NCBI RefSeq assembly: GCF_026914185.1
Contig: NC_070558.1
Span: forward strand, 1,054,001-1,118,000
Direction: 5' to 3'
From: Puccinia triticina
Taxonomy: Eukaryota > Basidiomycota > Pucciniomycetes > Pucciniales > Pucciniaceae
DNA length: 64,000 nucleotides
Each line of letters starts with the position of its first letter. The stretch's first letter is position 1. The position numbers and the translations under genes were made by a program. The notes below the pieces were generated by a model. The model was not told where the DNA came from. It saw only the letters and a list, made by a program, of their open reading frames with translations, and did not search any database. Shown here one piece after another: positions 35,964 to 49,133 of the stretch.

Positions 35964-36795
35964 GTATGAATTCAGGAATTCTTGCGTGAGAGAACCAGAT
36001 ATTTCAGCCCTAATTTTGTTACATCCCCCGTATCTCATGTAATTCTCAACCATCATTCACAAGACCATCCTTTTATGCATTGCATGCTTTTTCTCATATT
36101 TTACACATTTTTCAGATTCTCTATTTCTTCACTCAAAGTTTTTAAACATTTGATTGAGAAAATAATCCAAGTTTATTAAATCCAAACAAAACTGAGAGCC
36201 TCAAAAAAAATCAAGGGTTCCCCTTATACATACATCAAATCACAAAACAAAATACAAGGGTTTCTCCTATACAAAAAGCTAAACAAAATAAAAAATATTT
36301 CACACAAAACACAAAACCACAGCCTTAGAAAACTCAACCTAGCCCTCCAACATCAGCAAAATTGCTGTGTCTACAGGCACACCCCCAGCCCGCGTCAAGC
36401 GCACGGGTCAAAAGGGATGGACGTGAAGGCCCCCGGCCCGCAGCAAAGGCTGTGACCAGTGGGGGGCCCACTCTTCACCTCTCAAACTGTGCAAGCGCAA
36501 CATTGGAGAGGTCAGGGGACAATGGTAGCTGGAACTACAGCATCCCAGGTTGCCCTAGTGGAAGGACCAAAGATACTCTACCCTCTTTATACTACAAGCC
36601 ACAACCCTACACATAACTAAACCTGGAGATGCTCTTATTTTGACACTTCATAGATGATTAGTTTTCCTGTTTGCTTCATTCCTCAGCCCCATCATTCAGA
36701 CCTTTGCTCACCACCAGTCTTCTGAAATTTCATGAAAGGGTCCACACAAATTGAGTGGGGGGCCAGGGGCTTCCCAGGGGAGCTGGAGTGGGGGG
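35964..36795. other. No gene seen
   Basis: AT-rich stretch without supported coding sequence. Confidence 0.4.
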
Positions 36796-36982
36796 GGGGG
36801 GGTTACACCCTGCAGCGGCGTAGTTTTAAGGCCTTTATGATTTTTTTTTTAAAAAATGAAGAACTTGCTCTGATTCTCAGGGCCACCCAGTCCTGTATAT
36901 CTTGGCAGATTTTTAAAAATTTGTTGATAAAGGCCTTAAAATTGACTCTGAAGTTTTATTTTTATCCTATTGTGAACCCCCC
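36796..36982. mobile_element. Second copy of the TA-flanked MITE, left end damaged
   Basis: The right half (AAGGCCTTAAAATTGACTCT to TATTGTGAACCCCCC, then TA) matches the MITE at 35761. The left end has become a long G run (36788-36801) followed by a diverged GGTTACACC. Confidence 0.6.
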
Positions 36983-37221
36983 TATTCTAGCATAGTCAGC
37001 TGTCCTTAATTGATTTGAATCAACGTAAAACTAAAATTATATGTTCCAAGTCAAGTCAAACCTATGAATAGCTTAAGGCGCTGATGGAACGTGTGGAATG
37101 AGATACAAGAAAGATGATCGCAAGGAAATGCATACTCACTCTCAAGCTCGTGCTTTAAGGAGGATAAGGAAAACGACGGCAACATTTTGAACAGAAGTGG
37201 CAGATCACATGAACGGGTTCG

Positions 37222-40200
37222 TCACGGTGCGAATGCCGATCCATCAGACTGGATTAGATTGACAACACAGTCAACCACTTGTTGAGCATCGGCGTCGTTC
37301 TCCCAGTTATTGGTCAATTTTTCTGGCTGATCGACGACCATGAGTAAAAGAGTATCCAGGAGATGTCTCAATTGATTGCACAACGTGCCGATCCGCATTG
37401 GTGCTCGAAGCTTGATGAAGTTTTCGTTCGTCTCTCGGCCATCCTCCAACGATCTTGTTTGAATTGATAGCCCTCTACACTCATGATTTAGTTTGATCGA
37501 ACCAGACCCAAACAACAGCAGCATACCGAACAGAGGAACCTAGCCACCCCGAGAGATAATGAGCATGTCAGGTCCGAATATACAAAAAGAACCCCACATC
37601 CTAATGTATCGGTGATAGAAGACTTAAATGAATGAAGAATATTGATTTAGAGGCAACTCACTGTTGTACCATCACGTAGGAACACCTTTGCGTTGCTATC
37701 AGAACCACTGGCTGATCGCGCGAAATAAGCTAAGAATGCAGCTTTCAACTCTTGAGCAGACTTGAACAAGATCGAAGATGGATGTAGAAATACCCGCCCT
37801 TCGATGCGCAGTGGAATGTACAGTAAACGAGAATAAGTACGTTGAGCAGATCATTTAGGGATTAAATGATCCGTACGCACCAATTTTCGGATCGTAAAAT
37901 TTGACAGCCTTGGAGTCAATATCTTTTTCTATGGTCCCACTGGCAATTTGATTATATTTTGTTTGGGGGACTTCGATTCGAACCACTTGACTCAATCCCG
38001 CGGCAAAAACTGATTTGAGCAAATTTAACTTTTCGCTGTTTCTGTTCAAATTGATCTCATCGGGATGATCCCCATTTTTTGCGGCCGCAAGAGCTAATCT
38101 GTGCAAATTGTTCTTCCCATAAGATCTGGGAACGAAGCCCCGCTCCTGCATTTGAGAGAGCAAATCTGAGCGGGTGGAGATTATGTCTCGGATGGTCGAC
38201 ATGGATAAAAAGTTTGCCTGGAACATAAGCCAATAAGGTGTAAGTATCATGAACAGTATGAGTGGTAAACAATAATGACATTTAGACGGAGAGTGATGAA
38301 TTGACTTCACAAAATTCCCGTGCGCTGCCATTACCCGATTCGCGCTGGATACGGAGATACTCATCAAACGCTTTAATGTTGGTCAACAAATCGCTATTGG
38401 CCGTTTTGAACTTCATTCTTGCGAGACTACTTTCTTCTCGTTTCTCAAACGAGTTGACGAAAAGTGGCTACAAGGTTGACCTGCGGTTAGCAATAAGCTA
38501 AAACAGCAAGATAAAGCAAAAAATGGTACCTTGTTGACGGAAAGCATAGCGCTAACAAATTGGATGGCCGTTAGCGTACCATGTAAAGCCAATTTTTTGG
38601 TCATCACTTACGCCAATGTTAATGTCGGTTCAAAAACCTTAAATATTGCGCCTAGAATTAAAAGTTTTCCGAGACGAACGTCGAGAGGTAGTTGGGCAAG
38701 ATGCTTCCCCAGTGCCGTTAACGAGCCATCATAGAACGCTCCCACAACTTCTAGATTCTCGATGGCCCGGTCAACAGCACTCTGAAGGGGCGGGGTGAGC
38801 GCTTTTTGTAAATAGGTCTATCTGACAAAAATGTTTACGCCTGTCATTAACCAACTGCCCCACTGCGAGTGATCTGAGAATACTTACCGGCACATCCTCT
38901 TTCTCTCTTATTGCTTTCACTTGGAGGAACAGAGCCTCCAAAGGAGTGCGCAAGATTTCAGGTTTCGTATCAACTGGCATTGTTTCGCGTTCGCAGATTC
39001 TGGTAAAAAGTTTGTACGCGACCCCAGAGCTATGGAAATGTAAGGTTTCAGTGGGAGATCAATGGTAAGACGGTTCAGATTACAAGGAAACGACAAACGT
39101 CGTTCTGCCAGCCCGACCCCGTCTTTGTTTGGCGGCTGCTTGCGAGCAATTGACTTCAACCAGTCGCGTCATTCCAACCTCTTGATCGAGTTCCATTTGC
39201 TTCTCTCGACCACTAGCAGTCCCCATGAGATGTTCAACATTGCGTTAGTATCATCAAGTAGGAAGCGTCCATAATTTTGGATATATGGCAATACCTGTCA
39301 ATCACATAGCGAACATCGGGGATTGTTATAGACGTTTCGGCAATGTTGGTCGCAACCACTACTTTCATCCTCGAGGAATGAACTGGATGGAAGACCCGCT
39401 TCTGCTCAGCGCTCGATAGCTGACTGTGTAAAGGAAGGCATTCAACGCGCTTTCTGCAAACATTCTCGATAGCTTTGATCGCGGCGACAATTTCGGCGAC
39501 CCCAGAAACAAAAACCAGCGCAACGCCTAAATTTCCATCGCCCTGCTGAGAAGTGTCACTATTCAGAATATCTAAAACAATAGATCCGATCATGTTTTCA
39601 TCGATAATACGAGTCGCTTTAGAAGCTGAACCAAGAACGCGGCTTTCGCTTTCATTGTAGCCCATTGCCATGAATGTTCTGCAGAGTGCTTCAGTTTGTT
39701 TCCTCTGCGTTGCGTCGCGATCGGGGCGTGATTTAGAATTGGCTGGTGTATATTTAAGCCGTTTCAAATAGTCTTCCAGGTAGAAATTCTTCACCGCTGT
39801 CATTATAACCAACAAATGTATATGATCAGTATAGTTGAAACTGTTGTAAAGCGGCAAGCTTACGATAAGTCATCCCTGGAATGTTAATTCTTTGGGCTGT
39901 TCCGAAGTACTTTGCAAACAAATCCTGGTTCGCCTGATGAACAGAAAAGATAATTTCAGCCGCGGAGATCATCGAACCAATGTAACGCCTGATGCTGCCT
40001 TACAGTTGCTGACATCAGTACGATCTTGATTGTGGCATTGTGCTTCAATATTTCTCGAAGTTCAAGCAAAAGCAAATCCCCTTCCATGCTCCTTTCGTGA
40101 ACCTAGATATGAGTGGTAGATATGTATGCAAGAAATGGAAAAGAATATGGATAGAAAAACATATCAGCGTGTATCAGGTATGTCGCACGATACAATTTCA

Positions 40201-42837
40201 AATTCAAGAGATGTATCTACCTCATCTACAAATAAATGTGAAACGCCTAATAGTTGGGGATCGCTTGTGGCTAAACGCCTGAGCAGTACACCGCTTGTTG
40301 CAAACAACAATTCTGTTCAAGATTGAATGAAATTAATGCACTTGTAGCTGCCAACAAATAGATAGCTTACTTGTGTGACGTCCACTCCTTTTCTCGCCTC
40401 GAATCACATATCCCACGACTCCGTCTTTCTCGTCAATACTCTCGAGTCTTTCACTGGCAACACGCGTCGCGACTCCAATCGCGCTCACTCGACGTGGTTG
40501 GGTGCAAATGATGTTGACTAAGCTACCTCGCCCCGCCTCGAATTCTGATTCTAGAACAAATTGAGGAAGCTGAGTAGTTTTTCCGCTACCGGTTTCACCA
40601 GCAACAACTACAACGCGGATGACAGGATCTGACAGGGCCTTCAGAAACTCCGATCGACTTGACCATGCAGGAAGAGCCTGGCGATCTTTAAAGACTGACC
40701 CGTAGGCGGGGTTTGCGACCAAAGCGCACTGCTCCTTCATTAGACGGTGATCTGTTTCATGTATCCGCCTTAGCGGTTGTACGTTTGCTTGTTGCTTCGA
40801 TTTGCTGCGAGGGTTGATCGAAGCCACTGCCGGGGGTGTAGATGCTGATTGGGGCAGTTGCTTCTCCATCACAAAGTTGTACATAACATCGGCGACATCC
40901 GGTGGTTCTTTGGCCAGAAGAGACCATGTTTCTTCAAGGAAGTTGACCATCTCAAAGATTACACCCCCTTCACCTTCATCCATCATGGAGCACCATCCGC
41001 TTGTTGGATCGGCAAATTGTTCGAGAGTTTTCTTCAGGAGAGCAAGTCTTAAGTATGAAGGAACAGTCGATGAGACGATGGAGAATGTGGGTATGCATGG
41101 TGTAGATGTCAAAGACGTGGCGGTAGGGTACAATGAGTATGTGTGAAATGAAATCCGTAGCCATAGATCCTCTTTCGCAGGCGATACAGACGATATCAAG
41201 ATTTCGAAGTCAGTTCCAGGAGCGTCCTGTACCGTTCGATATCGGTCACCGCCGTAAATAGATTCTAAAGCTTCCATTTCTATCGCACGTTTCTGGTCTC
41301 TTGATTCAAGCATTTTCTTCACTTCGTCGGTTTCCTGCATTGCTATATCGGCGTGCCTCAACGGACTATCAATATCCCAACCTGCGAGCCGGCGTGCCAA
41401 AGTTTCCAAAGCAATACTTTCCCGGGCTCCCACTGGACCATTGAGCGCGGTCGAGATCGCCTCTAAGGGAAAGCCATGTAGCCTATGAAGTCGCTCCACC
41501 ATCCATCTTATTTCCAAATCTTGTCCATTAGATCCTCCGCGTGCACCACTTGACATCGCGGTCACAAACGATGCGGATTTTTCGGTTGGGCGAAATCGGA
41601 TAGGGAGATCATCTTCCGGAACTACAACAGTCAAATATTGAAGCAGTGCATCGCGATCACTCGATCCTTGGAAACTTTTGAGCAGTGTGCGGGCTAACTG
41701 AGATGTCTTGTTGTTAGAGGCCGATTCCGAGGCATTACGAATCTTGGATAGATGATCTAGAGCTGTGGCGACGTGTCCTGGCCGGAATCCTATTTTGATT
41801 AATTCGTCGGAAAGTTGTTTGCTTTCAAGGGCAGACGGCTGGGGAATGTTTTGAATATGTAGTTGCGCGTTCTGGGATGTCGGCTCAGCTTCAGACATGT
41901 GGATACGAGTAAGAAGGCCTCTAATAATTTGCTCAATTCGATCTCGTAGTGTGTGGTCCATCTTGACCTCAGGTGCCAGAGACCAACACTTTGGGAGCGG
42001 TTTCTTCCCTTCGCCTGGGTTCCCGCCCTCTTGAGTAATCGTAGATTGTTCATGCTTCTGCTCTCGTACCTGTTGCCGCTTTTTGACTTCAACGGCAGCC
42101 TGGAAGGGATCAGTGTCGAATTCCCAATCTCGATGAGTGGGAGCCGTCTTTTTCTCCTGTTCAAGATTTACCCAGTAATCCTTTGGACCTGGCGGGAGCA
42201 CGCGATGCAAAGGCATGTTGTTACAAAACTGGTACCAAAAAAGATATCAGCATCAGAAAGGTTGTTCAACCGCGATGTTTTCCAGGAAGACAAGCGAAAA
42301 TCGGACGTGTATTGGGAGCAGCGGATAATCCCACTGGTATCATGATTTCTGCACAAATAATTACCTACCCTGAAGAGGGCATAAGTTGCTGCCCAATGTT
42401 TCGCTTCCTCCGCTGTCGCTCGGTTGAGAGGTGGTCGAGGCTCCATTCGGACGGTATGCCTGACTGAGGCATCCTTTTTGTCTTTCTTTACCAGCGACAC
42501 CACAGCTGTGAAACCTTCTGAATACCGTCTCTAATGTCAGAAAGTTCTTCATTTCAAGTCAGCCGGATTCGATAGCCTTGAGTTCGCAAGCGCATCTCGA
42601 ATGAAGAAACAGTCAACACACAATATCGATTGAAGGTTTCTCCCAGTTGTTATGTCGGCATCGCTCGTGGAGAAGTTGGACGGGGGTTTTCGAGCCCGGT
42701 GGAAATAGAGGTGGGGGCCGGTCTTTGTCAGGTTCGGTCGGCGGAGCGGGAGCGGCTGATTTGGATGAGTTTCCGGCGTTTCCTGAACGAACGATGTGAG
42801 CCCGTTTTTTTGGTTTGCCGCCGGTTGAGGATGCCAT
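37222..42837 (-). CDS. DEAH-box RNA helicase, DHX57/YLR419W type
   Basis: Large ATP-dependent RNA helicase, about 1,400 residues in many exons. Exon 1 is 42837-42622 (MASSTGGKPKKRAHIV), exon 2 is 42530-42369 and the main exon starts at 42228. Domains in order are a UBA-like region (LSDELIKIGFRPGHVATALDHL, about 41800), an RWD domain (EMEALESIYGG, about 41260) and Walker A GETGSGKT (about 40590). DEVH follows, split by an intron near 40215, then SAT (about 40010), ATNIAETSITIPDVRYV (about 39310) and QRRGRAGR (about 39110). After these come the winged-helix/HA2 region (about 38700-38100) and the OB-like C-terminus (FGSGSIKLNHECRGL, about 37480). The stop is at 37222. UBA plus RWD ahead of the helicase core points to the DHX57/YLR419W family rather than DHX29. 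I saw no lesion, but exon edges between 40330 and 37600 were placed by motif only. Confidence 0.85.
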
Positions 42838-43576
42838 AGCCTTCAGTCTCGGCCAGGGCTATATTGAGGGTGGTGACTGGAACGACTCGGACTTATTTAC
42901 ATGCCGCTCCACAGATTTCAGATTGCACCACGCAGCTGACGCAACTCCTGTCACCGACCACCCGGGAGGAGGGCTCAAGAATTGTAGGTTTGGCACATAT
43001 CCAAGCCCAAAAATCCCATCTCTTCCTGTGATTCCAGCGACAAAATCATTATCGACTGGATAAGAAGCAAAATGGTTGTCAAGTGACTTGCCAACTTAAT
43101 ACCAGACTCTGGTGCAGCCTGGCTGACGCGAAGTATGTACCCCTCGCGAAGCGAGCCTCCGCAAATCACTCTAACTTAACTGAGTCGACGGGCTCCGTCC
43201 CGCAGGGACCCTCGCATTGTCCAACTCGGCAAAAGACTCGACAGTACTTACATATATTCTCATTGAAAATACTCCAGAAATTGGTGGAGTTTTCGCAGAT
43301 TACTAGACATGGATAAGCAAGATAAATAAAGATGTAAGACGAAAGTATATGGGAAGTGTTTATTTTTTACACGATTCTGAGGGGGGAATACAAGGAACGA
43401 TTCTGAGGCCGGATTTTAGAGGAGGGTGTTTACACATGTTACTTTCCATTCCTCCATTTTTTGAATATGAGCTGTGAAGAAACTGTCGCAGGTGTGTCCC
43501 AGTTAGAAAAAAAGCACCTTATTGAAGGTGGATAGAAGTAGGACGAGAGCTAATTTTCCCGGAGTAATTTGATACT
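42838..43576. other. Intergenic between helicase and oxidase genes
   Basis: Holds the helicase promoter and the oxidase 3' end. Small inverted words (CGCGAAGCG at 43145; GGGCTCCGTCCCGCAGGGACCC at 43189) are visible. No gene. Confidence 0.45.
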
Positions 43577-46500
43577 TTACAATCCGGGTTCGATAGTATC
43601 CAATGGTCCTACTCGAGCCTTGCAGAGATCGTAGTTCTTCTGCGGTATCTGGAATTCTTTGATCGCATCCGGTTGCACAACCACAACACCCGCGAAACCT
43701 GGATATACATATGCGCATTTTGTGATGGAACAAAATTCAGCATTAACTTCTCCGAAAAGCAACCTACATTTGTTGATGGATATTCAAACACGCACCAGCA
43801 GCTCTGTGGGCCATGGTCGATGTTTTTTTTGTGGAAAGCTGGAGTCAGTTTTGCTGAATGTAGGGAGAAATGGACTTGCGAATGAATCTGATTAATGGAA
43901 TGATCGTGCTACTCACATGTGCCATCCGATGTGACAGTGCTGATGCAGTAGAAATTAGCAAACAAGATGGTGATGTGTAAAAATGTGCGACACGCAGAAA
44001 CTTGGAAGTTGAAACTGGGACATACGACAATCCAAGCACCCGGAATATCAGCGCGAAGTCGAAGCACGGTGAATGAAGCTGGAGGCACAACAATTGTATC
44101 CCTGTAATTTCACGACCAAATGTCATTAAGTCAGAACGGAAGATCAACAGTTTAAGTCGGCATGGAAAATTCGAATGGAGCATCGTGCGAAATCACCGCA
44201 TACCTTCGGAGGGGATTGACCGTATTATAAGTAACATTTGCAAGATTTGCAGGAGTAGGTAAGCCTTTCCCCTCTGCAACGATATGCATGTCCAGCGCGT
44301 GCTGATTGATGGGTAGGGCAACCATCAAGTCAGATTGGAATATATGTACTTCGACCGCCGTCTCAATGAAACACGAAATAATCATTACCAAGTGGTAAGG
44401 ATGACTCCCCGCCGGGTCTATATTCGCCAGATAAAGATCGTACCAATCTGAGGTCGGATACTTAAAACAGGCGCGTGTAAATAAGCGGGCTGAGCTCGAA
44501 TGAGTCCTCAAGTGTTTGAAACCTACTATAACATTGGCCACGTTGGAGTCATTGACAGCCCCCACACCGCCAGGTGTCAAATCATGTAGCACGGGTCGGT
44601 AAGGGTATGCTGTTAGGAGGGATCCAAATCAGTAAATGCACGTCGTTTCGTGCGAAGGCGATTTGCGTGGTTCAGGTCATAGTCTTCAGAAAGTAACTTA
44701 CTGGCCCAGCTGATATTATTCAGAAAGAACTTCCCAATCGTCCCTACAGGAGTTGGAGGAGGCCCTCCTGTGCGGGTAACTCCTAGTGGACTGGTTCTAT
44801 TCCCGCGGGGTAGATCGTCCTGGCCAACTAACACTTGTCTTCTACTCAAATCATGATTTGAAGCTTCAAAGTCACCTGCCTTCCAGAGACCTTGCACCGT
44901 TTTACTTCGCGCGTTGAGTAACGTGCGACTGGTCCGACTCCCGTTCCTCAAAAAGCTACCCAGGTCGTTTGATGTTTCAAGCTCTTCCGTTCGTGGATTA
45001 GTGGTTAGAGACAAGCCGCTGGAATTGGCTTGTTGGGCTAATCTGACCGCTTCAGCACGTGTTATGTGTAGTGCAGTATTGTTGATAAATTGAAACCCGA
45101 AACCAGCCTTAAAGCCTCCAAAGCCTGCAACTGAAGTGGGGACGCTTTCTTGCAAAATAGGAACAAGACTACTGGTCGGCAGGTCGACACAGTCTCCTAA
45201 GATTTCGTCTGGCCAGTCCTGTGTCTGCGGTCGAGCAGTGGAGATTGTTTGTCTCTTGGATTCGCCATCAACAAGTCTGAGGATGCCAAACGCAGTGAGT
45301 TGAATATCGTCGGGAACCCTTCAAAATTGATAACAATAAAAACGAAATTGTTAAGCCTGTGTAACTGGGTATCTGAATCTGAGAAGAATAAAAAACCATC
45401 CAAGCTTACCAGGCCCAGCAATCAGAATCCATAGTAGCTCTCAGGTAGAAGCTTCTGCCTGCGTCTTCTTTCTTTGTTTTGATTACTACGGAATACCTCT
45501 GTCCGTTGTGGAGCCAGACACGGTGCATAGCGGAAGCTATAATATCAGACAGATTAGTCAAAACGCGAGACAAGCCGTCCGGGGAACAGGAAAAGGATCA
45601 AAGACAGTGTAAGCACTGATGACCTGAACTTACGGCCATATACACCGGTTCCATCAGCTTCTGTTACGTTTAGGGTGTGCTCATCGACGGAGTAGAAGAA
45701 CATAGCATGTACGCCTGCGTTTACAAGGCGAAATCTTATCTTATCGCCGGCCTTGAAGGTGAATTCTGGCGGGGAGTGTATCTGTTCGCATTCCTGTGCT
45801 TTACTCGCTTGCGAGCAATTCCATTCACCGACTCCGTTAATTAGTGCAGAGTTAGCGCCGGGAGCAGCTGGCGTCCCAAAATAACCCGCTTCGCTCAGCA
45901 TGTGCTCAACAATATCGGTCGAAGTGCTGATGAAGACAGAAAAACCCAACAAGATCAACTGTCCTGCAGACCATGGATGCAATTTCAAGGAAGATGCTGT
46001 AAATACTCAACTTGTGATACCAATCCGCTAGCATCAAAACGACCTCTTGATCAAAATCAATGTGCCTCTTGAGTGGATCTCGTGGCGAATGGATGATTAA
46101 TGGGCCATTTATCCCGTCGGCCATCAAATTCTGGTGGTGAGAACTAAAACCAATCACATGAGCGCCGTTGTCGGTGAGGAAGAAAAAGTGTTTCCCAACT
46201 CACTGATACCCTGTGCGCCGGCATAGTAGGATGCGATGTTACATGATAAGAAACAACAGATTTTGTGGTTAGTCCCAAGTTTTCTTCTGATTTTAACTTT
46301 GTTCGACCGGTAGTAGATGGATGCAGGCTATTGATGCTCACAGAACGTTCCGAACCTAGATGACCAAAAAAATTCATGTGAAGACATTTTTCAGTATCAA
46401 TACCATTGGCATTTTTGTCCTTGGCACAACTGAAAAACATCGAAACTCAACTGTCCATGCAAGCTAAACTCGTAAGTGAAACTTCCCCCATCGGGAGGGA

Positions 46501-47351
46501 TAGGGCATTGGGTTACGCCTAGGAAAAAGCAGAGCAATCTTTCAAAACCAGGCGAGAGGAATTAAACGTTTCTTTCGATTCTGCCAAGTTTGCATATACT
46601 TACCAGTCACACCGTCTTCCCAGCTAAGAAAAAAGAGTCAGCAACGGGGTTCCCTTCTCGGGGTTTCAACGCAAAACAGGTATAATATCACTCAACTTTG
46701 TTCCATTCTATTTGCATTCACAGACGCAAGAGATGTTATACATACGATCGAAATTATGCGGATTCGAGATTCACGTAGAAAGGATAGGTTGGGATGTATA
46801 AAGGCCATGAATAAAGCTTGTATTAGCAAGTCTGGTTTAAAACTTTACGCAACTGCCAAACAAAATCGCATAAATTATAATGCAAGTTTGAATACTCGCC
46901 TGATAGAGACCATGCCAATGTAAGGTCAATCCAACTGACATCTGATTTATTACGGTGATCTCCAATCGATCACCTTCATTTGCCTGGGATTAGGCCAAAA
47001 CCCGAAGTTTATTACAGTTAGAACAGCCTTATAATCAACGACTAGCTTCCGGGTAGATTCCACAAATACGCGCCCACAAACCTGTATCAGGGGACCAGGT
47101 ATTTGACCATTTATGGCCAACACCGGTCGCAGGAAGCCATCCAAAGCAGCTGTAGTCTCAGTGACATGAAAGGTGTATTTGCGTGTTTTCGGTTTGGCGT
47201 TAATGTCGAAGTGTGGACTTAAGATATATTGATGGGGATGGGCTGAAGCCGCTGGAGCATACTGAGAAGGCCTAAGCGGTGACGCGTTGATGATGGCAAC
47301 AGCGTAATAGAAAAGGAAGAACAAAATGGGCGAAGAGGGACGAGTCCACAT
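43577..47351 (-). CDS. Secreted laccase-like multicopper oxidase with micro-exons
   Basis: Copper oxidase coupling substrate oxidation to O2 reduction. It starts at 47351 with a signal peptide (MWTRPSSPILFFLFYYAVAI). Copper motifs in order are LHWHGLY (about 46920), FWYHSHHQNLMADG (joined from exons at 46355-46342, 46210-46204 and 46143), HPYHLHA (about 44410/44310) and HCHIGWHIAAGFAG (about 43940, 43803-43796, 43698). Full motifs appear only when small exons are used: 46656-46646 (11 nt, KGTP), 46623-46604 (20 nt, WEDGVT), 46355-46342 (14 nt), 46210-46204 (7 nt) and 43803-43796 (8 nt). Phases agree throughout. The intron after LHWHGLYQ uses a GC donor (CAG then GCGAGT). An unusual insert of roughly 100 residues lies before NNISWA (about 45150-44720). 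There is no C-terminal membrane anchor, so Fet3-type ferroxidase is less likely. Stop at 43577. Confidence 0.85.
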
Positions 47352-49125
47352 CCTCAGATATGTATTCTATTACTTTTAAGTTTTTCCTTCGGCGGGTTGG
47401 GATGATCAGGACAGCACAGGTCAGCGAGTAATAGCCAATCGCCTAGATAGTTTCGAACAAGATTTTAGCTCCGATATTTATATCGCTACTATTCTCTGGC
47501 GACTGGGCCGGAAGGTGATCGTTGGGATCACCGAGGAAAGAAAAGAAGCAAACAGTTGTAAGATTGTTTGGCGCTTGCTGCAGTATCCTATGCTGAACGG
47601 GGGTTGGAATGAGTATTGTACCAGATGGAAGACTATTATTATTTAATGCTATGTCTGGTGCAAAACAACTAGAGAAGAGGATGAGTTGGGTGCATTTATA
47701 CGCGTCTCTCAAGCACCTTTGGCTGCTGGTTCTATGACTCCGCCAGCAACTCCGCCCGAACTATGAATTTCTCTCTCCTTTCCGCCAGCCAAGCCGGCGA
47801 GTCTGGCCATGGCTGGAGGCGAGTCTGGCCCTGCCAGTCGATCATCAGGGAAACAGCGTTCATTCTAAAAATGAATGCGGTGGAGGGCGCGTCACGATGA
47901 GTGGTTTAAGCCGGGTGCTGGCCAGCTTGCATGACTGAGGAGGCGATGGTATGCATCAACGGCCAACCAGATCCGGGTCCTGTGAAATCCGGGAGTTCCC
48001 GTTCCGATACATATTTACTCGATCATTCGGAATATCTGTTTACACAGCTCTGCAGCTTGACCAAGTATGATGGTATAGCTTTACTCTACTTCTTGTTCTT
48101 CTCGGCTATCCAAGTCCAAATGAAAAGGGGAAACTTAAAGACCAGTTTTGTGGAAAAAGTGCAACTCGCAAAAATGAAAAGAACGAAGAAAAAAACCTGC
48201 GCAAGGGAGAGAAGCAATGCCTTTGTCACTTGTGGATCCGATATGCACGTTTGGAATTCCACCGGATCTCAGTGCCGGCCACACGCGGCAGGACAGCGTG
48301 CAATCTTTTCTTGAAAATAATACAAGGCAACAGCTCACTTCATTTCAATTGAGATGAGATTGATTTCTAGGGGGGAGCGCACTGCAAGGTCAAGTCGTCT
48401 GACTGTCGCACAATCGAGCCATTTCATCATAAGCTTGGAGGTTGGCCCTGCGGGACTGAAGAGGGGGAAGGGTGAACAATGATGATGATATGATCAAATC
48501 GGTGTCACCGTTGTGTCTTGTTTCTCGAACACCGCCTGATATGTATAAAAATTTAGAGCGGCCTTCGTGTTTTGGGGCAAACCTGGGCAGACAAGCATAC
48601 TCAAGCTTCAACCTTCCCACTTTTCGAGTGGGAAGGTGAGTTATTTTATTGAAAAAAAGGAAACATCAACCGGAGACCCCGAAAGTCCGAGGAGGACATC
48701 CTCCGATTGGTCGCAAGCATCCAAGCTGGTTCAAGAGTGATCTGATCCAACAAAGGATCCGATGGAAATGCTGATGAGGTTTTGCCTGAGATCCCCGGTC
48801 ATGGTGCATATTTGTCAGCCGGCCGGCACGATGGCCGCGAAGGGGCAAGATCAGCTTATTCTGAGATAGCGCCTTGAAAGTTCGATCCGCCTGATCATCT
48901 CCATAATTCATCCCTCCGGAAGACCACAGGGCTGTGGTGGGTTGACTGAAGTTTGACCTGGAAAAATATTGACAAATAGACTTCAACGATTGCCTGACTC
49001 TGAGATTAGGCCGGTGCAGCGTTCTCTCAAGTAATAAATATTTGGATCATGACAGCAGTGAACACCCGTGTCAACGCCTTCTCAACTACACAGCCGGGGG
49101 GATCGGCTGATGTCGCTGCGTCGAT
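47352..49125. other. Oxidase upstream region and intergenic DNA
   Basis: A minus-strand TATAAA (47695-47700) about 345 bases upstream of the oxidase ATG could be its core promoter, with upstream ATGs in the leader. The rest shows no supported gene. Confidence 0.4.
47695..47700 (-). promoter_or_regulatory. TATA box candidate for the multicopper oxidase
   Basis: Minus-strand GTATAAATGC context. The distance to the ATG implies a long 5' leader, so the assignment is tentative. Confidence 0.3.
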
Positions 49126-49133
49126 CCCATCAC

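Noticed and set aside
43577..47351. Fet3-type plasma-membrane ferroxidase
   Set aside because: The copper motifs fit any multicopper oxidase, but there is no C-terminal membrane segment and no ferroxidase-specific residue could be shown.
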